The position numbers were made by a program, and so were the translations under genes. 64,000 nt of DNA from Fratercula arctica (Eukaryota; Chordata; Aves; Charadriiformes; Alcidae): contig CANTUZ010000025.1 of the NCBI GenBank assembly GCA_947846985.1, positions 2,974,100-3,038,099 of the forward strand, in the 5' to 3' direction. Shown piece after piece: positions 9,192 to 20,123 of this stretch. The notes beneath the pieces were generated by a model, which made no database searches, was not told the DNA's origin, and saw only the letters and a list, made by a program, of their open reading frames with translations. Positions within the stretch are counted from its first letter, which is position 1, and every line of letters starts with the position of its first letter.

Positions 9192-10829
9192 ATGGTCTGG
9201 GACTTCACCCCTGAACAATTACAGGACCCTGACAGAGTAGTAGAATATCTGAAGGGAAAATGCTGTGGCTATTCCAGAGAGGCACAACTCACCGCACTGT
9301 GCTGGGCCCTGGCCAGTATTTACCAGGCACTGCTCAGTGTTATGCAGCACCCTCAGGGGAAAGAGACGGAGACCAGTCTAGCAGGCACTGCAGCTACTGC
9401 AACCCCTTCGACAGACACTGCGGCTACTCCAACCCCTGTGACAGCCACTGCGGCTACTGCAACCCCTGCGACAGCCACTGCGGCTACTCCAACCCCTGCA
9501 ACAGACACTGCAGCTACTTCAACCCCTGCAGCAGGCACTGCAGCTACTGCAACCCCTTCGACAGACACTGCGGCTACTCCAACCCCTGTGACAGCCACTG
9601 CGGCTACTGCAACCCCTGCGACAGCCACTGCGGCTACTCCAACCCCTGCAACAGACACTGCAGCTACTTCAACCCCTGCAGCAGCCACTGCAGCTACTCC
9701 AACCCCGGTGACAGCCACTGCCACTGAACCAGGGAACCAACCCGTGCCAGTATCAGTTGCCCCCATACAGAAGTACAGAAAGAAATCAGTTCGCTTAGTA
9801 AGAGATGACGATGAACCAGGGCCATCACGAGGACAGGAGGAAGAGGCAGAACCAGAGATAATTACCCGATCCCTATCCCTGAGTGAGCTGCGGGATATGC
9901 GAAAAGATTTCAGCCGACTTTCAGGTGAGCACATTGTCACCTGGCTGCTTTGGTGTTGGGATAACGGGGCCAGTAGCCTGGAATTAGAGGGTAGGGAAGC
10001 CAGGCAGTTGGGATCCCTGTCTAGGGAAGGTGGCTTTGACAAGGCAATTGGAAAGAAGACCCAAGCCCTCAGCCTCTGGAAACAACTCCTGTCAGGCGTG
10101 AGGGAGAGGTACCCCTTCAGTGAAGATGTTGTATGTCAACCAAGCAAGTGGACCACCATGGAAAGAGGTATCCAGTACCTGAGAGAAGTAGCTGTGCGGG
10201 AGATGATTTATTATGACTTGGACAATGCAGACTTACCCACGGACCCTGATGAGGTGCACTGCACAAGGCCCATGTGGCGGAAGTTTGTACGGAGTGCACC
10301 ATCGTCATAGGCCAACTCACTGGCAGTAATGGAATGGAAAAGTGAAGAGGGACCAATGGTGGATGAGGTGGCTGGCCGGCTCCGGCGATATGAAGAAAGT
10401 CTCTCTTCCCCCCTTGTCTCAGCTGTGGAGAAACTGTCCCGGAAGGTCCAGCAACTTGAAGAGAATATGTCCTACTCCCCACCTGTACGGGCCAGCATCT
10501 CAGCTATTAGGAGCAGGCATTTCCCCACTCAAGAGAGAGAGTACAGAGGGTACACACCACGAGGCACCCTGTGGTTCTACCTGCGAGACCATGGAGAGGA
10601 CATGAGGAAGTGGGATGGACAACCTACTTGGATCCTGCGGACACGGGTACAGGAGTTGCAAGGAAGGACAACCACAAAAGGAGATCCCTCCAGGAAAAGT
10701 GCCACCCCAGTTTCCAGTGGGCCATTGCCCAGACAGAGCAGAAGGCCTGATCTTGCTTCTGATCCTCTTGAAGGAACCTCCAAGTCATTTCTGCAAGAAG
10801 TGAGTACCGGATACTATGACCAGTATTAG
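9192..10829 (+). pseudogene. gag of the ERVL-like provirus, one in-frame TAG
   Basis: ATG 9192 (MVWDFTPEQLQ) is chosen because the upstream part of the open frame is read through the nested ERV's LTR. The N-terminal part has a conserved-looking helical block (to about residue 60). An Ala/Thr/Pro repeat region follows (about residues 63-178). A C-terminal half has Trp-rich helical blocks, and a probable coiled coil lies near 10340-10470. A TAG at 10308-10310 interrupts the frame, and the same frame continues to the TAG at 10827-10829. No zinc knuckle is visible. Retroviral Gag forms the particle shell; the identity is inferred from position before protease. Confidence 0.72.
9381..9726 (+). repeat. 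30-base tandem repeats with a perfect 150-base duplication
   Basis: About eleven units of a 30-base motif (actgcggctactccaacccc type) encode 10-residue Ala/Thr/Pro repeats inside gag. On top of this, 9381-9530 and 9531-9680 are identical over all 150 bases (five units). The unit length is a multiple of three, so the frame is kept. Confidence 0.95.
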
Positions 10830-11321
10830 AGGGGCCCTGCCTCCAGCCAGGTGGGGGAAAGGGTCAACCGGGTTTATTGGACAGTGTGGATTCGATGGCC
10901 TGGCACATCAGACCCACAGGAGTATAAGGCTCTAGTGGACACAGGAGCACAGTGCACCCTAATGCCATCAAGCTATAGAGGGGCAGAACCCATTTGTATT
11001 TCTGGGGTCACAGGGGGATCCCAAGAGTTGACTGTACTGGAGGCTGAAGTGAGCCTAACTGGGAATGAGTGGCAAAAGCATCCCATTGTGACTGGCCCAG
11101 AGGCTCCATGCATCCTTGGTATAGATTACCTCAGGAGAGGGTATTTTAAGGACCCAAAAGGGTACCGGTGGGCCTTTGGCATAGCTGCCTTGGAGACGGA
11201 GGAAGTTAAACAGGTGTCTACCTTGCCTGGTCTCTCGCAGGACTCTTCTGTTGTGGGGTTGTTGAGGGTCAAAGAACAGCAGGTGCCGATTGCTACCACA
11301 ATGGTGCATCGGCGGCAATAG
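10830..11321 (+). pseudogene. Retroviral aspartic protease, same frame as gag
   Basis: Follows the gag TAG at 10827-10829 without a frame change. It shows the active-site motif ALVDTGAQCTL near 10930-10960 and a C-terminal ILGIDYLRRGYF block near 11112-11147, standing where retroviral proteases carry their second conserved motif. It ends at TAG 11319-11321, after which RT continues in the same frame. The ATG at 10851 is the first in the segment but is probably not used; expression would be as part of a polyprotein. It cleaves Gag and Pol in intact viruses. Confidence 0.82.
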
Positions 11322-12911
11322 CGCACTAACCGAGACTCTCTGATTCCCATCCATAAGCTGATTCCTCAACTAGAGGTTCAAGGAGTGATCAGCAAGACTC
11401 GCTCACCCTTTAACAGTCCCATATGGCCGGTGCAAAAATCTAATGGAGAGTGGAGGCTAACTGTAGACTATCGTGGCCTGAATGAAGTCACGCCACCGCT
11501 GAGCGCTGCTGTGCCGGACATGCTAGAACTGCAGTATGAACTGGAGTCCAAGGCAGCCAAGTGGTATGCCACGATTGATATAGGGAATGCATTCTTCTCA
11601 ATCCCTTTGGCAGCAGAGTGCAGGCCACAGTTTGCTTTCACTTGGAGGAGCATCCAGTACACCTGGAATCGACTGCCCCAGGGGTGGAAACGCAGCCCTA
11701 CCATTTGCCATGGACTGATCCAGCCTGCACTGGAACAGGGTGAAGCTCCAGAACATCTGCAGTACATTGATGACATCATCGTATGGGGAAACACAGCAGA
11801 AGAAGTTTTTGAGAAAGGGGATAAAATAGTCCGAATCCTTCTGAAAGCTGGTTTTGCCATAAAACGAAGTAAGGTCAAGGGACCTGCGCAGGAGATCCAG
11901 TTTTTAGGAATAAAATGGCAAGATGGATGCCGCCAGATCCCAATGGATGTGATCAACAAAATAGCAGCTATGTCTCCACCAACTAGCAAAAAGGAAACAC
12001 AAGCTTTCTTGGGCATTGTGGGTTTTTGGAGGATGCATATCCCAGATTACAGTCTGATTGTAAGCCCTCTGTATCAAGTAACCCGGAAGAAGAAGGATTT
12101 TAAATGGGGTCCTGAGCAACGACAAGCTTTTGAACAAATCAAACAGGAAATAGTCCATGCAGTGGCCCTGGGGCCAGTCCGGGCAGGACAAGATGTTAAA
12201 AACGTGCTCTACAAGGCAGCCGGGGAGAATGGCCCTACCTGGAGCCTCTGGCAGAAGGCACCAGGGGAGACCCGAGGTCGACCCCTAGGGTTTTGGAGTC
12301 GGGGATACAGAGGATCCGAAGCCCGCTACACTCCAACAGAAAAGGAGATCTTGGCAGCATATGAAGGGGTTCGAGCTGCTTCAGAGGTGGTTGGTACAGA
12401 AGCACAGCTCCTCTTAGCACCTCGACTGCCGGTGCTGGGTTGGATGTTCAAAGAAAGGGTCCCCACCACACATCATGCAACTGATGCTACATGGAGTAAG
12501 TGGGTTGCACTGATCACACAGCGAACTCGAATGGGAAACCCCAGTCGCCCAGGAATTCTGGAAGTGATCATGGACTGGCCAGAAGGCAAGGATTTTGGAA
12601 TGTCACCAGAGGAGGAGGTGACGCGTGCGGAAGAGGCCCCACCATATAATAAACTGCCAGAAAATGAGAAGCAATATGTCCTGTTCACTGATGGGTCCTG
12701 CCGGATTGCGGGAAAGCATCGAAAGTGGAAGGCTGCTGTGTGGAGTCCTACACGACAAGTTGCAGAAGCCAGTGAAGGACAAGGTGAATCGAGCCAGTTT
12801 GCAGAGGTGAAAGCCATTCAGCTGGCTTTGGACATTGCCGAGCGAGAAAGATGGCCAGTACTTTATCTCTACACTGACTCATGGATGGTGGCAAATGCTC
12901 TGTGGGGGTGA
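11322..12911 (+). pseudogene. pol: reverse transcriptase and RNase H, 3'-truncated
   Basis: In frame with gag and protease. RT motifs: SPIWPVQKSNGEWRLTVDYRGLN start, YATIDIGNAF (first catalytic Asp), LPQGWKRSPTICHGL, YIDD (catalytic, about 11763-11774), FLGIKW. An RNase H domain follows with FTDGSC (about 12683), an AEVKAIQLAL acidic site and YTDSWMVANALWG. The frame ends at TGA 12909-12911 inside RNase H, and ERV-like sequence stops about 30 bases later. Integrase, expected next, is missing; a related integrase survives at 27728-28440. This is the best-preserved ERV coding segment in the window. Confidence 0.9.
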
Positions 12912-12939
12912 TTACAGCAGTGGAAGCAGGGCAACTGTG

Positions 12940-13934
12940 TTTTCCTTCATCGCAGTCATTAGTTGGGGAGTATAGCGGGTGCCCATCTCTTGTTTAACAG
13001 TAAATCTCCTTCATTTCATTTCCCTAGCTTCCTTTCCATTTGATTTCAGGAGGCATTTCCATCCCTGCCGAGTGTAACCCCCTACAGCCTGCATGGTGTC
13101 GGTATTTGGGGTGAAGGGAGGGAGACTCTCATGCTCTGTGTCTCTTGAGGGCTCTAGGCAAATTCAGCTCTGATTTGGCAGTGCAAGGTCAGTCTATGTC
13201 AAGCTGTTTGTTTCCCAGGATGTGATTGATCACTGTGGTCGCAGGGTCTGGCTTCCTTCCCCTGCATGAACAGCAAACTTTAGAACAGGTTATTAACTAA
13301 TCATGTGTCTGGAACTGGAAACAGGGAACATTTGGGTATGAACTGTCAAATGGATGTCGCTTGTGCTTGGCCTTGTAAAACTTCTCAGTTCTTCAGATGT
13401 GCTCATGAATACAGCATCACAGCGTACTGCGCCTATTGTAACCATACACAAAGCAGTCGAGCCAAATTATCTGCCAAAAGACCTTGGGGACATCTTCTTC
13501 CATTATTTGAATACCTTTTGTCCTGGTTCAGATCTAGATTTGTCATCTAGGCTGATGAAGGACAGTTTTAATTTTCCAAATCTCACCTGTCATCTATGGC
13601 TTCAATCTTGAGTTACTCTTTATTGCTTAAATTTCTGAAGGGAAAGAATGGGCAACCAGCAGGTTTTAAAGCTGAGAGGTTTGTGTCTATAGCCCAGGCA
13701 CAGTATCAATGCCCTCCACATAGACAGAAATCAGATGTCCCAACTTAGTTTATTCCCACATCACTCCAGATGGAGGTGTTATGATACGGGATCTGCTTCT
13801 GAGCTGGAGCAGAAAGGTTAAAGCTTACTTTAAAAGTTCAGAGGTGACAGAGGCAAAGGCCAGCACCACACAGCATCTCACCTGCCCTGAGAGACTGTTC
13901 TAACAGATGGAACCCAAAGCCGTGGATTAAATGA
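12940..13934 (+). other. Unidentified segment replacing integrase
   Basis: About 1 kb with no retroviral motif. An 85-codon frame at 13354-13611 shows nothing recognisable. It joins RNase H to the proviral 3' end, so it is either an insertion linked to a deletion or recombined sequence. Confidence 0.5.
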
Positions 13935-14098
13935 ACTCACCAGACACTTTGGAGGGATGGCCCATAAACTAAGGACATTTTATCTGCATGAATATATATG
14001 TGTGTATATATATATATGACAGGGGAAAGTGGTGGCAATTCATTGGAACCTGTAAGATCTGGGCATGGCAAAGATGGTATGGAATAAGAGGTAGACAA
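13935..14098 (+). other. 3' untranslated end of the ERVL-like provirus
   Basis: Non-coding sequence directly before the 3' LTR, including a TA/TG microsatellite at about 13994-14020. A weak purine stretch (ggaataagaggtagacaa) serves the polypurine-tract position. Confidence 0.5.
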
Positions 14099-14432
14099 TG
14101 TCCTGGTTCCAGCAGGGATAGGGTTAATTCTCCCCAGGCTCCAGCAGGGACACAGGTATTCCATCCCATGTGAGCCATGCCCACTCTGAGCTGCCGGGGG
14201 AGGGGGCTGGGGTGTCCCGGGTCAGGACAGTGAGCGGCGGTTCTGTAATCATGTTTGTATACTCCTCTATCCGTGGTATTGTTGTTGTTTTCTTGTTCCC
14301 TTTGCTGTTCTGTTAAACTGCCTTTGTCTCAACCCAAGAGTTTTGCCTTTTTCTTCCGATTTTTCCTGTATTGGGAAGGCCCGAGAGAGCGGCACGTGGT
14401 TCTTTGTTGCCGTCTGAGGCCAAACCACGACA
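14099..14432 (+). mobile_element. 3' LTR of the ERVL-like provirus
   Basis: 334 bases, TGTCCTGG to CCACGACA, followed by GGAGA, the same five bases that precede the 5' LTR. About 12 differences from the 5' LTR by eye (about 3.6%). Confidence 0.92.
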
Positions 14433-14959
14433 GGAGATGAGAGCTATAGTCATATATATTTAGCATGATCTCGATAATCTTCATTAGCATATGCAGGGGT
14501 GTGAGCTTTAATATGCATGTCGCAGATAATGAGGCAAAGGTCAACACTGGGCATAGCGTCTTTTTTGAAGAAACAGCTTGTCCTTCATGGGAGAGAAAAC
14601 AGGGCTGTTCTGTTTCTTTAAAACTGGTCGTTAATGCGCCAGCCTTCTTTCTCATGAGTTGCACAAGAGATAACCAGGTGTTAGCCTTATCAGTTCCTTG
14701 AGCAGAAGACCTGGTACTGCAAGTGTTTGATACATTAAAAGTCTCTTCAGGCTGTTTTGTTTAGAAGAAATTACGAGTGGTCCCTTACAAATCTAGGTGC
14801 AGCTGAATCTAATCCTAGTCCCAGACTTGGTCAATGGTTTATGTCTAAAGGATTATATATGTGCAATCAATCCTTTTTATCACTTAGCTAAGATTTCAAA
14901 GTTTAGCATGCTATTAACCACTTACTGAGGATGTTATTAGCATGCTATTAACCACTTAT
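14433..14959. other. AT-rich unclassified sequence
   Basis: No gene. Holds a direct repeat of tagcatgctattaaccactta at about 14906 and 14938. It resembles an old LTR in composition but I cannot name a family. Confidence 0.4.
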
Positions 14960-16020
14960 TCACAAATACAAATCTAGGAGGACATCTTTCCTAATTGGCT
15001 CACTGAGTACCTGTGACAAGAAGTTATCTCCTACAAACTTCAAGAATTTCCAAAACCCGCTCATCTCAGCTGTATGGCGCTCCCAATTGATATCTGGGAA
15101 GTTGAAATCTCCCATAAGGACAAGGGCTACCGATCCTGAGATTTCTCCTAATTGCCTACAGAATAACTCATCAGCGCTTACATTCTGTCTGGGCAATCGG
15201 TAGTAGACACCCACTACAACATCTCCTTTGTTTTCCATCCCACTAATCCTCACCCAGAGGCTCTCAACCACATCATCCCTAACTGTAAGGGCTGTACAAT
15301 CAAATCTCTCCCTTACACAGAGTGCAACTCCTCCACCTCGCCTGCCCTGCCTATCCCTCCTGAACAGCCTGTAGCCCTCCATCCCAGCACTCCAGTCATG
15401 GGACTCATTCCACCAAGGCTCACTAATACTAATGATATCGTAGCTCTGGGAGCTGACCAATGCTTCCAGTGTAATGTTCCCACTAGCATTGCCACCCTCA
15501 GGTGGTTCCATGCCAACCCTTGGCTTGCCATCAGCTCTCCTGTTGGTATCACCTTCCCCCATGGATCTTAGTTTAAAGCTCTCTCAATCAGTCCCGCCAG
15601 CTTATGCCCAAAGATGCATTTTCCCCATCAGGACAGGTGGGTCCCGTCAGGCCCCAGCATACCTTGTTTCTCGAAGGCTCTTCCATGGTTATGAAACCCA
15701 AAGTTCTGGCAGAGGCACCAATCCTGTACCCAGGTACTGATGTCTTGTGCACACCTTTTTCTTCCAATGTCTCTCCCCATTACTGGGAGGATTGAGGAAA
15801 ACACTACCTGTGCTCCCAAATTTTTTAGCATTCTTGCCAGGGATCTGAAATCTGTTTTGATTGACATCAGACTTTTTGTTGCGACATCATTAGTACCCAC
15901 GTGAAAGAAAGAGCAGGAATGGATAGTAGTCTGAAGGTTGTACTAAGCTCTCCAGTCTTGTGGTGATGTCACTAATTTGGGCCTCAGGGAAGCAGCAAAC
16001 TTCCCTGAAAAGAGAGTCCG
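14960..16020 (-). mobile_element. CR1 LINE fragment: end of ORF1 and start of ORF2
   Basis: Read leftwards, 15900-15628 gives the ORF1 esterase domain end with MGTND and DGTHLS blocks. Then 15562-14960 (200 residues open) gives the ORF2 endonuclease with [19 protein letters not shown] and LLDL blocks. It belongs to a CR1 subfamily different from copies A/B/C. 5' and 3' ends are missing. Confidence 0.9.
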
Positions 16021-16164
16021 GTCTACAACTAACAGAGGTATAAAGAATTTCACATATGAAGACTAAGAAAATAATAGTGATATATTCTTCAACAGGAAAG
16101 GTCTTGGCATTTTCAGAGAGAGTAATTTTTCAAAGATAGTCTTTACTCATTTACAAAGAGAGTC

Positions 16165-16250
16165 TTCCAGTGTCTCTCCCCATTACTGGGAGGATTGAGG
16201 AAGACATTACCTGTGCTCCTGAATCCTTTAGCATTCTTCCCAGGGCTTCG
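16165..16250 (-). mobile_element. Second copy of a CR1 ORF1 piece
   Basis: About 80 bases closely match 15766-15845 in the neighbouring CR1 (cattactgggaggattgagg shared). It is separated from it by about 145 bases of other DNA. Either an internal duplication or a second small CR1 remnant. Confidence 0.75.
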
Positions 16251-17285
16251 TACTGATTGGCATGTGAAGAATGCAACATCTGCGATTCCCTGTACAAGGT
16301 TGTTTGCGAAACTACACGAGAGATGGAATGGAACGCGATTGTTCCATGGCCTTCCCTTGTGACGAATAGCAGATATGGGAAGGAGATGGTACTACGGAAC
16401 AGATAAGCTGCCTACTTGCTTACTATGAAACAGATAAGCGGCCTACTCGCTACCCGAGCCAACATTTCGTCAAACGTTGATGAAATGCTGTCCTTTGTGC
16501 AAACTTTGCTTATTACAATGTACCAAAACACACCTCCATCCCGGAGGCTACCCGCCCCCAAGGTGCGACCACTCCTCCTTGAGTACACCAATCATAATAA
16601 AAGTATTTATGACTAAAGTCACTTCAACTCCACTTTGAAGATAAAAAAATAGTATAAAAATAGCTCGAGAGAGGGGGGATATCAGGGAAGACACCATCGC
16701 GAACAAGTCGAGGAGAACTCCATCACTGACTTCCGGGATCAGTCGACGGGCTGAGCCTTTCTTCCCCCCCATAGGGACGCCTTTGGGTAAGACTTAGATT
16801 ATACCGAGTGTTTCCTCGGGGAACTTAGAAATCTCTCTAGAGAATCTCTTTCCTACATTTATAGTCAGGCTGTATTGTTTATAACTTTGTCATGCATTTT
16901 GTATATTTAACAATATCTTTATTTGCACGTGCTTTGCAGACAGTGTATTTATCACCGGCAATCCTAAGAACCTATCTATCTGTTGTTTAAATAAACTGCA
17001 CTGTTTAAGTAGCTAGTCATTTCGGTTTCTCATTGAACGCGACCAAAGATTCGAGAGTGGCCGTGCTAGTTCATGAGCACGACTAGACTGAAGGTGCAGT
17101 CCACTATTAGTGTATCCAAATCGTAATAGTTTAATACATATTAAACGCGACTGGACTGACAGTGCTGAATTGGGCATCACTCAGAATTTAAACCCAGTCG
17201 CACCGAGCCTCCCACCTCGGTGAGGAGTGTTAGAACGCAAGGGGGTTTATCTTCTGCCAAAACCGCTTTGCCCCTTTTCATGCAA
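16251..17285 (+). mobile_element. Class II-type ERV LTR, boundaries uncertain
   Basis: Contains a TATA-like site (agtataaaaatag, about 16650), a downstream GAGAGGGGGG block, AATAAA near 16989, and a long downstream region. The order resembles the LTR at 63703 (TATA, then a gagagaggggg block). Ends not determined; no internal region. Tentative. Confidence 0.45.
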
Positions 17286-17335
17286 CACCGATCATTGCCT
17301 GAGCCCTGGTTATTGGATAAGGAGCATTTCTCACA
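17286..17335 (+). mobile_element. Terminal fragment of the gamma-type ERV LTR
   Basis: Matches the last about 45 bases of the LTR at 8641-9163, including ttggataaggagcatttctc, and ends at the same TCTCACA. It directly abuts another LTR. Confidence 0.8.
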
Positions 17336-17359
17336 ATAAGGTCTGATGTTTATAGTTCA

Positions 17360-18006
17360 TGCCAAGGAATGGTATGCAGAGAGGCTCCTGCTTATACTTA
17401 TCGCTATAGCAACCAAGGTCAGCTAACTTTGATGTGTGCCCTGTTCAAGGGTCGGAAGTGGAAAAGCCTAGAGGGGTCGCAACTGCAAGGAGGAGCGGAC
17501 AGGACAGGTGACCCAAAACTGACCAACGGGATATTCCATCCCACGTGCATCATGCTCACTATAAAAGCTGAAGGATCAAATGAGTCAGTCTTTTTCTTCA
17601 ATGGCTGATGTCCGAGGAGGACCCTGTCTGTTCATCAGCCTTTGATCTCAATCCGTGTGTTCCTGAATCCAGTTCTGGAATCCAGTTCTGGAATCCAGTT
17701 CCTGACCATCTCTGAATCCAGTCTGGGACCCAGTTCCTGCCAGTGACATGATCATCATCCTGTGAGCTCTATATGGTTTTGTATAGATTGTATCTATTTC
17801 ATTATTTACTTATTAATAATATTTTATTTTTATTTTTTTATTATTGATATTTCATTAAAGTAGTTTAGTTTCTTTGTCAACCCATAAGTTCTCTCTTCCT
17901 CTCATTTTCTTTCCTCCCCTCTGAAGGGAGATGCTCTCCCTTCTCTGAAGGTAATAGAGAGCATCTGTTATTTGTTTTAGTGGTCAGCCCAGCCCAAACC
18001 ACGACA
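17360..18006 (+). mobile_element. ERVL-type LTR, 5' end missing
   Basis: Aligns by eye with the LTRs at 45, 32441 and 43440. It has a TATA box (ctataaaagc, about 17560), a short tandem tctggaatccagt repeat, an A/T-rich R/U5 and the end CCACGACA. The first about 25 bases of the family are absent. Confidence 0.8.
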
Positions 18007-18255
18007 GTGCGTTCATTGGTGTACAAGAATTTCATATACGCTCCTGAGACCTGCATGCTCCCAGGAGCAGTGTAAATGTTCCCACTAGCATTGCCACCCT
18101 CAGATGATGCCATGCCAACCCTTGGCTTACCTACTGCAATCCTGTTGGTATCCCCTTCCCCATCGATTCTAGCTTAAAGCTCTCTCAATCAGCCCCCACC
18201 AGCTTATTCCCAAAGATGCCTTTTCCCCATTGGGACAAGTGTATCCTGTACCAAA
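18007..18255 (-). mobile_element. CR1 fragment around the ORF1/ORF2 junction
   Basis: On the minus strand it matches 15440-15660: the GGNASGN block and the sequence before ORF2. It is cut by the LTR that ends at 18006. Confidence 0.8.
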
Positions 18256-19129
18256 ATAAGTGTCAACTATCCTTCTAGCATTTGCCTAGGAATATCCATG
18301 CTCACTCTTTTTCTCCCCTCAGCTACTCTTATATTTTGTTCACAACCTAAGTCCTTCTTTGTTCTCTGTCCTGATTCTTTCTCTGCCTTTCTTTCTATCA
18401 TTTTTTGCTACTCATTTTCACATTGAATAAAATCAGTCACATGACTTGCCCTCATGTGAATTCCATGGTACAATATATGTAAATATTCTTTGGTATGAAC
18501 AACGTCAAAATATGTCCCTTTAGTTCACTCTTCACTCTTTATCACACAAATTCATTGTGCATTATTCCTGGACTTTACTTCCTTTTTTCTATTCTCACCT
18601 TTGGTCATTTACGCTTCCTTTTTTCCCTTTGTTAGCTTATCTTATCCTTCCATTCCATGTTCTTGCTCATTTTCTTCTGTCATTTCCCAATTCTTTGTAC
18701 CCCCACCATAACTCTTTGTTGCCACCTTGCTTGTCATTCTTTCTCTGGTTTCAGTGGTGTAACTTGCAAGTAAGCAGGAGTCTGGTCCTGCAAAGATATG
18801 GAGGCCTGGGGTGATTACTGGCAGCTGGTTGAATAGACAGCCTAATATACTTCTTTCAACTACTCTGTCCCACTGACCTGTTAATATAAAAAAATATAGT
18901 GGGGCAAAAGTCTAGGACAGACAAACAAATTTGGTATAAAATGGCTTTTGTTGTGGTATGCTTTAATCTGAAAAATTATTACAGTGAGCTGCAAAAGCAT
19001 AAATCCCACAGTGTCTATGATAGGGAGCTGTACTTGTATAACTACAAGGATGTAGGACTCTCAAGCATTTTACTCCTTCCTGTTGTCTCTACTACGTCAC
19101 TAATTTGTTCCAGTCACTCATCATATTTC
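18256..19129. other. Unique pyrimidine-rich DNA
   Basis: T/C-rich on this strand, no gene, no repeat family recognised. Confidence 0.5.
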
Positions 19130-20123
19130 AGCACTTGTTGGGGAGCGTGCTAGTATTTCTGAGAGCCAGAAGGCCTACCACCCCTCAAGAGTGAAAACTA
19201 CACACAATACTTCCTCTCTGAAATGCTTATACACCAATGCATGCAGCATGGGGAATAAACAGGAAGAAATGGAGATCTGTGCGTGGTCGCAGGGCCATGA
19301 TCTCATTGCAATTACTGAGACGTGGTGGGACAGCTCACATGACTGGAATGCTGTCATGGATGGCTATGTCCTTTTCAGGAAAGGCAGGCCAGTGAGGCAA
19401 GGTGGTGGAGTTGCACTCTATGTGAGAGAGCATCTGGAATGTATCAAGCTCTCCCTGGGGGCAGATGAAGAGAGAGTTGAGAGCTTGTGGGTAAGGATTA
19501 AGGGGCAGGCAAATATGAGGGACACTGTTGTGGGTGTTTATTACAGGCCACCTGATCAGGATGGGGAAGCTGATGAGGCCTTCTACAGACAGCTGGAAGT
19601 AGCCTCGCAGTCACAGGCCTTGGTTCTCATGGGGGACTTCAATCACCCTGATATCTGCTGGGAAGACCACACAGCCAGGCATGCACAGTCCAGGAGGTTC
19701 CTCCAGTGCATTGATGATAACTTTCTGACGCAGGTGGTGCAGGAGCCAACAAGGAGAGGAGCACTTCTAGACCTAGTACTGGCAAACACAGAGGGATTGG
19801 TGGAGGACATGAAGGTTGGGGGCAGCCTTGGCTGTAGTGATCACGAGAAGACAGAGTTCAGGATCATGGGTACTATGCACAAAACAACAAGTAGATGGTG
19901 GATAGAAAACTGGTTGAAAGACAGAGCTCAGAGGGTCGTGATTAGGGGCACAGAGTTTAGTTGGAGGCCAGTGACAAGTGGTGTTCCCCAGGGGTCAGTA
20001 CTGGACCCAGTCCTGTTCCATATACTCATCAATGACCTGGATGAAGGGATAGAGGGCACCCTCAGCAAGTTTGCTGATGACACAAAGCTGGGAGGGGTGG
20101 CTGACACACCAGAAGGCTGGTCT
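19130..20123 (+). mobile_element. CR1 LINE copy E with large in-frame internal deletion
   Basis: Starts before ORF2, like the copy at 38184-42400. It keeps the endonuclease, then jumps near 19893 to the middle of the RT domain. About 1 kb of CR1 (linker and first RT motifs) is missing. The 3' end is also lost at the ADTPEGW block. Confidence 0.9.

Larger units (their letters stand above)
2082..14432 (+). mobile_element. ERVL-like provirus with two nested insertions
   Basis: Two matching LTRs (2082-2418, 14099-14432) lie in direct orientation, flanked by a perfect 5-base duplication GGAGA at 2077-2081 and 14433-14437. A primer binding site follows the 5' LTR. The coding region holds gag, protease, reverse transcriptase and RNase H at 9192-12911. 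A CR1 (2598-5486) and a 5'-truncated gamma-type ERV (about 5720-9163) interrupt the leader before gag. Integrase is absent and replaced by unidentified DNA. The LTRs differ at about 12 of 334 positions by eye. Assignment to the avian ERVL-type group rests on LTR ends and pol style and is less sure than the provirus structure. Confidence 0.85.

Noticed and set aside
9381..9726. Possible CRISPR-like array
   Set aside because: Units are contiguous and coding, with no spacers, in a vertebrate ERV gag.
9353..10042. 229-codon minus-strand frame with Val/Ala/Gly repeats
   Set aside because: Shadow of the 30-base tandem repeat in gag on the other strand.
13305..13611. Overlapping frames of 81 and 85 codons that could be an exon
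   Set aside because: No recognisable domain, no splice context I can defend; left as unidentified sequence.
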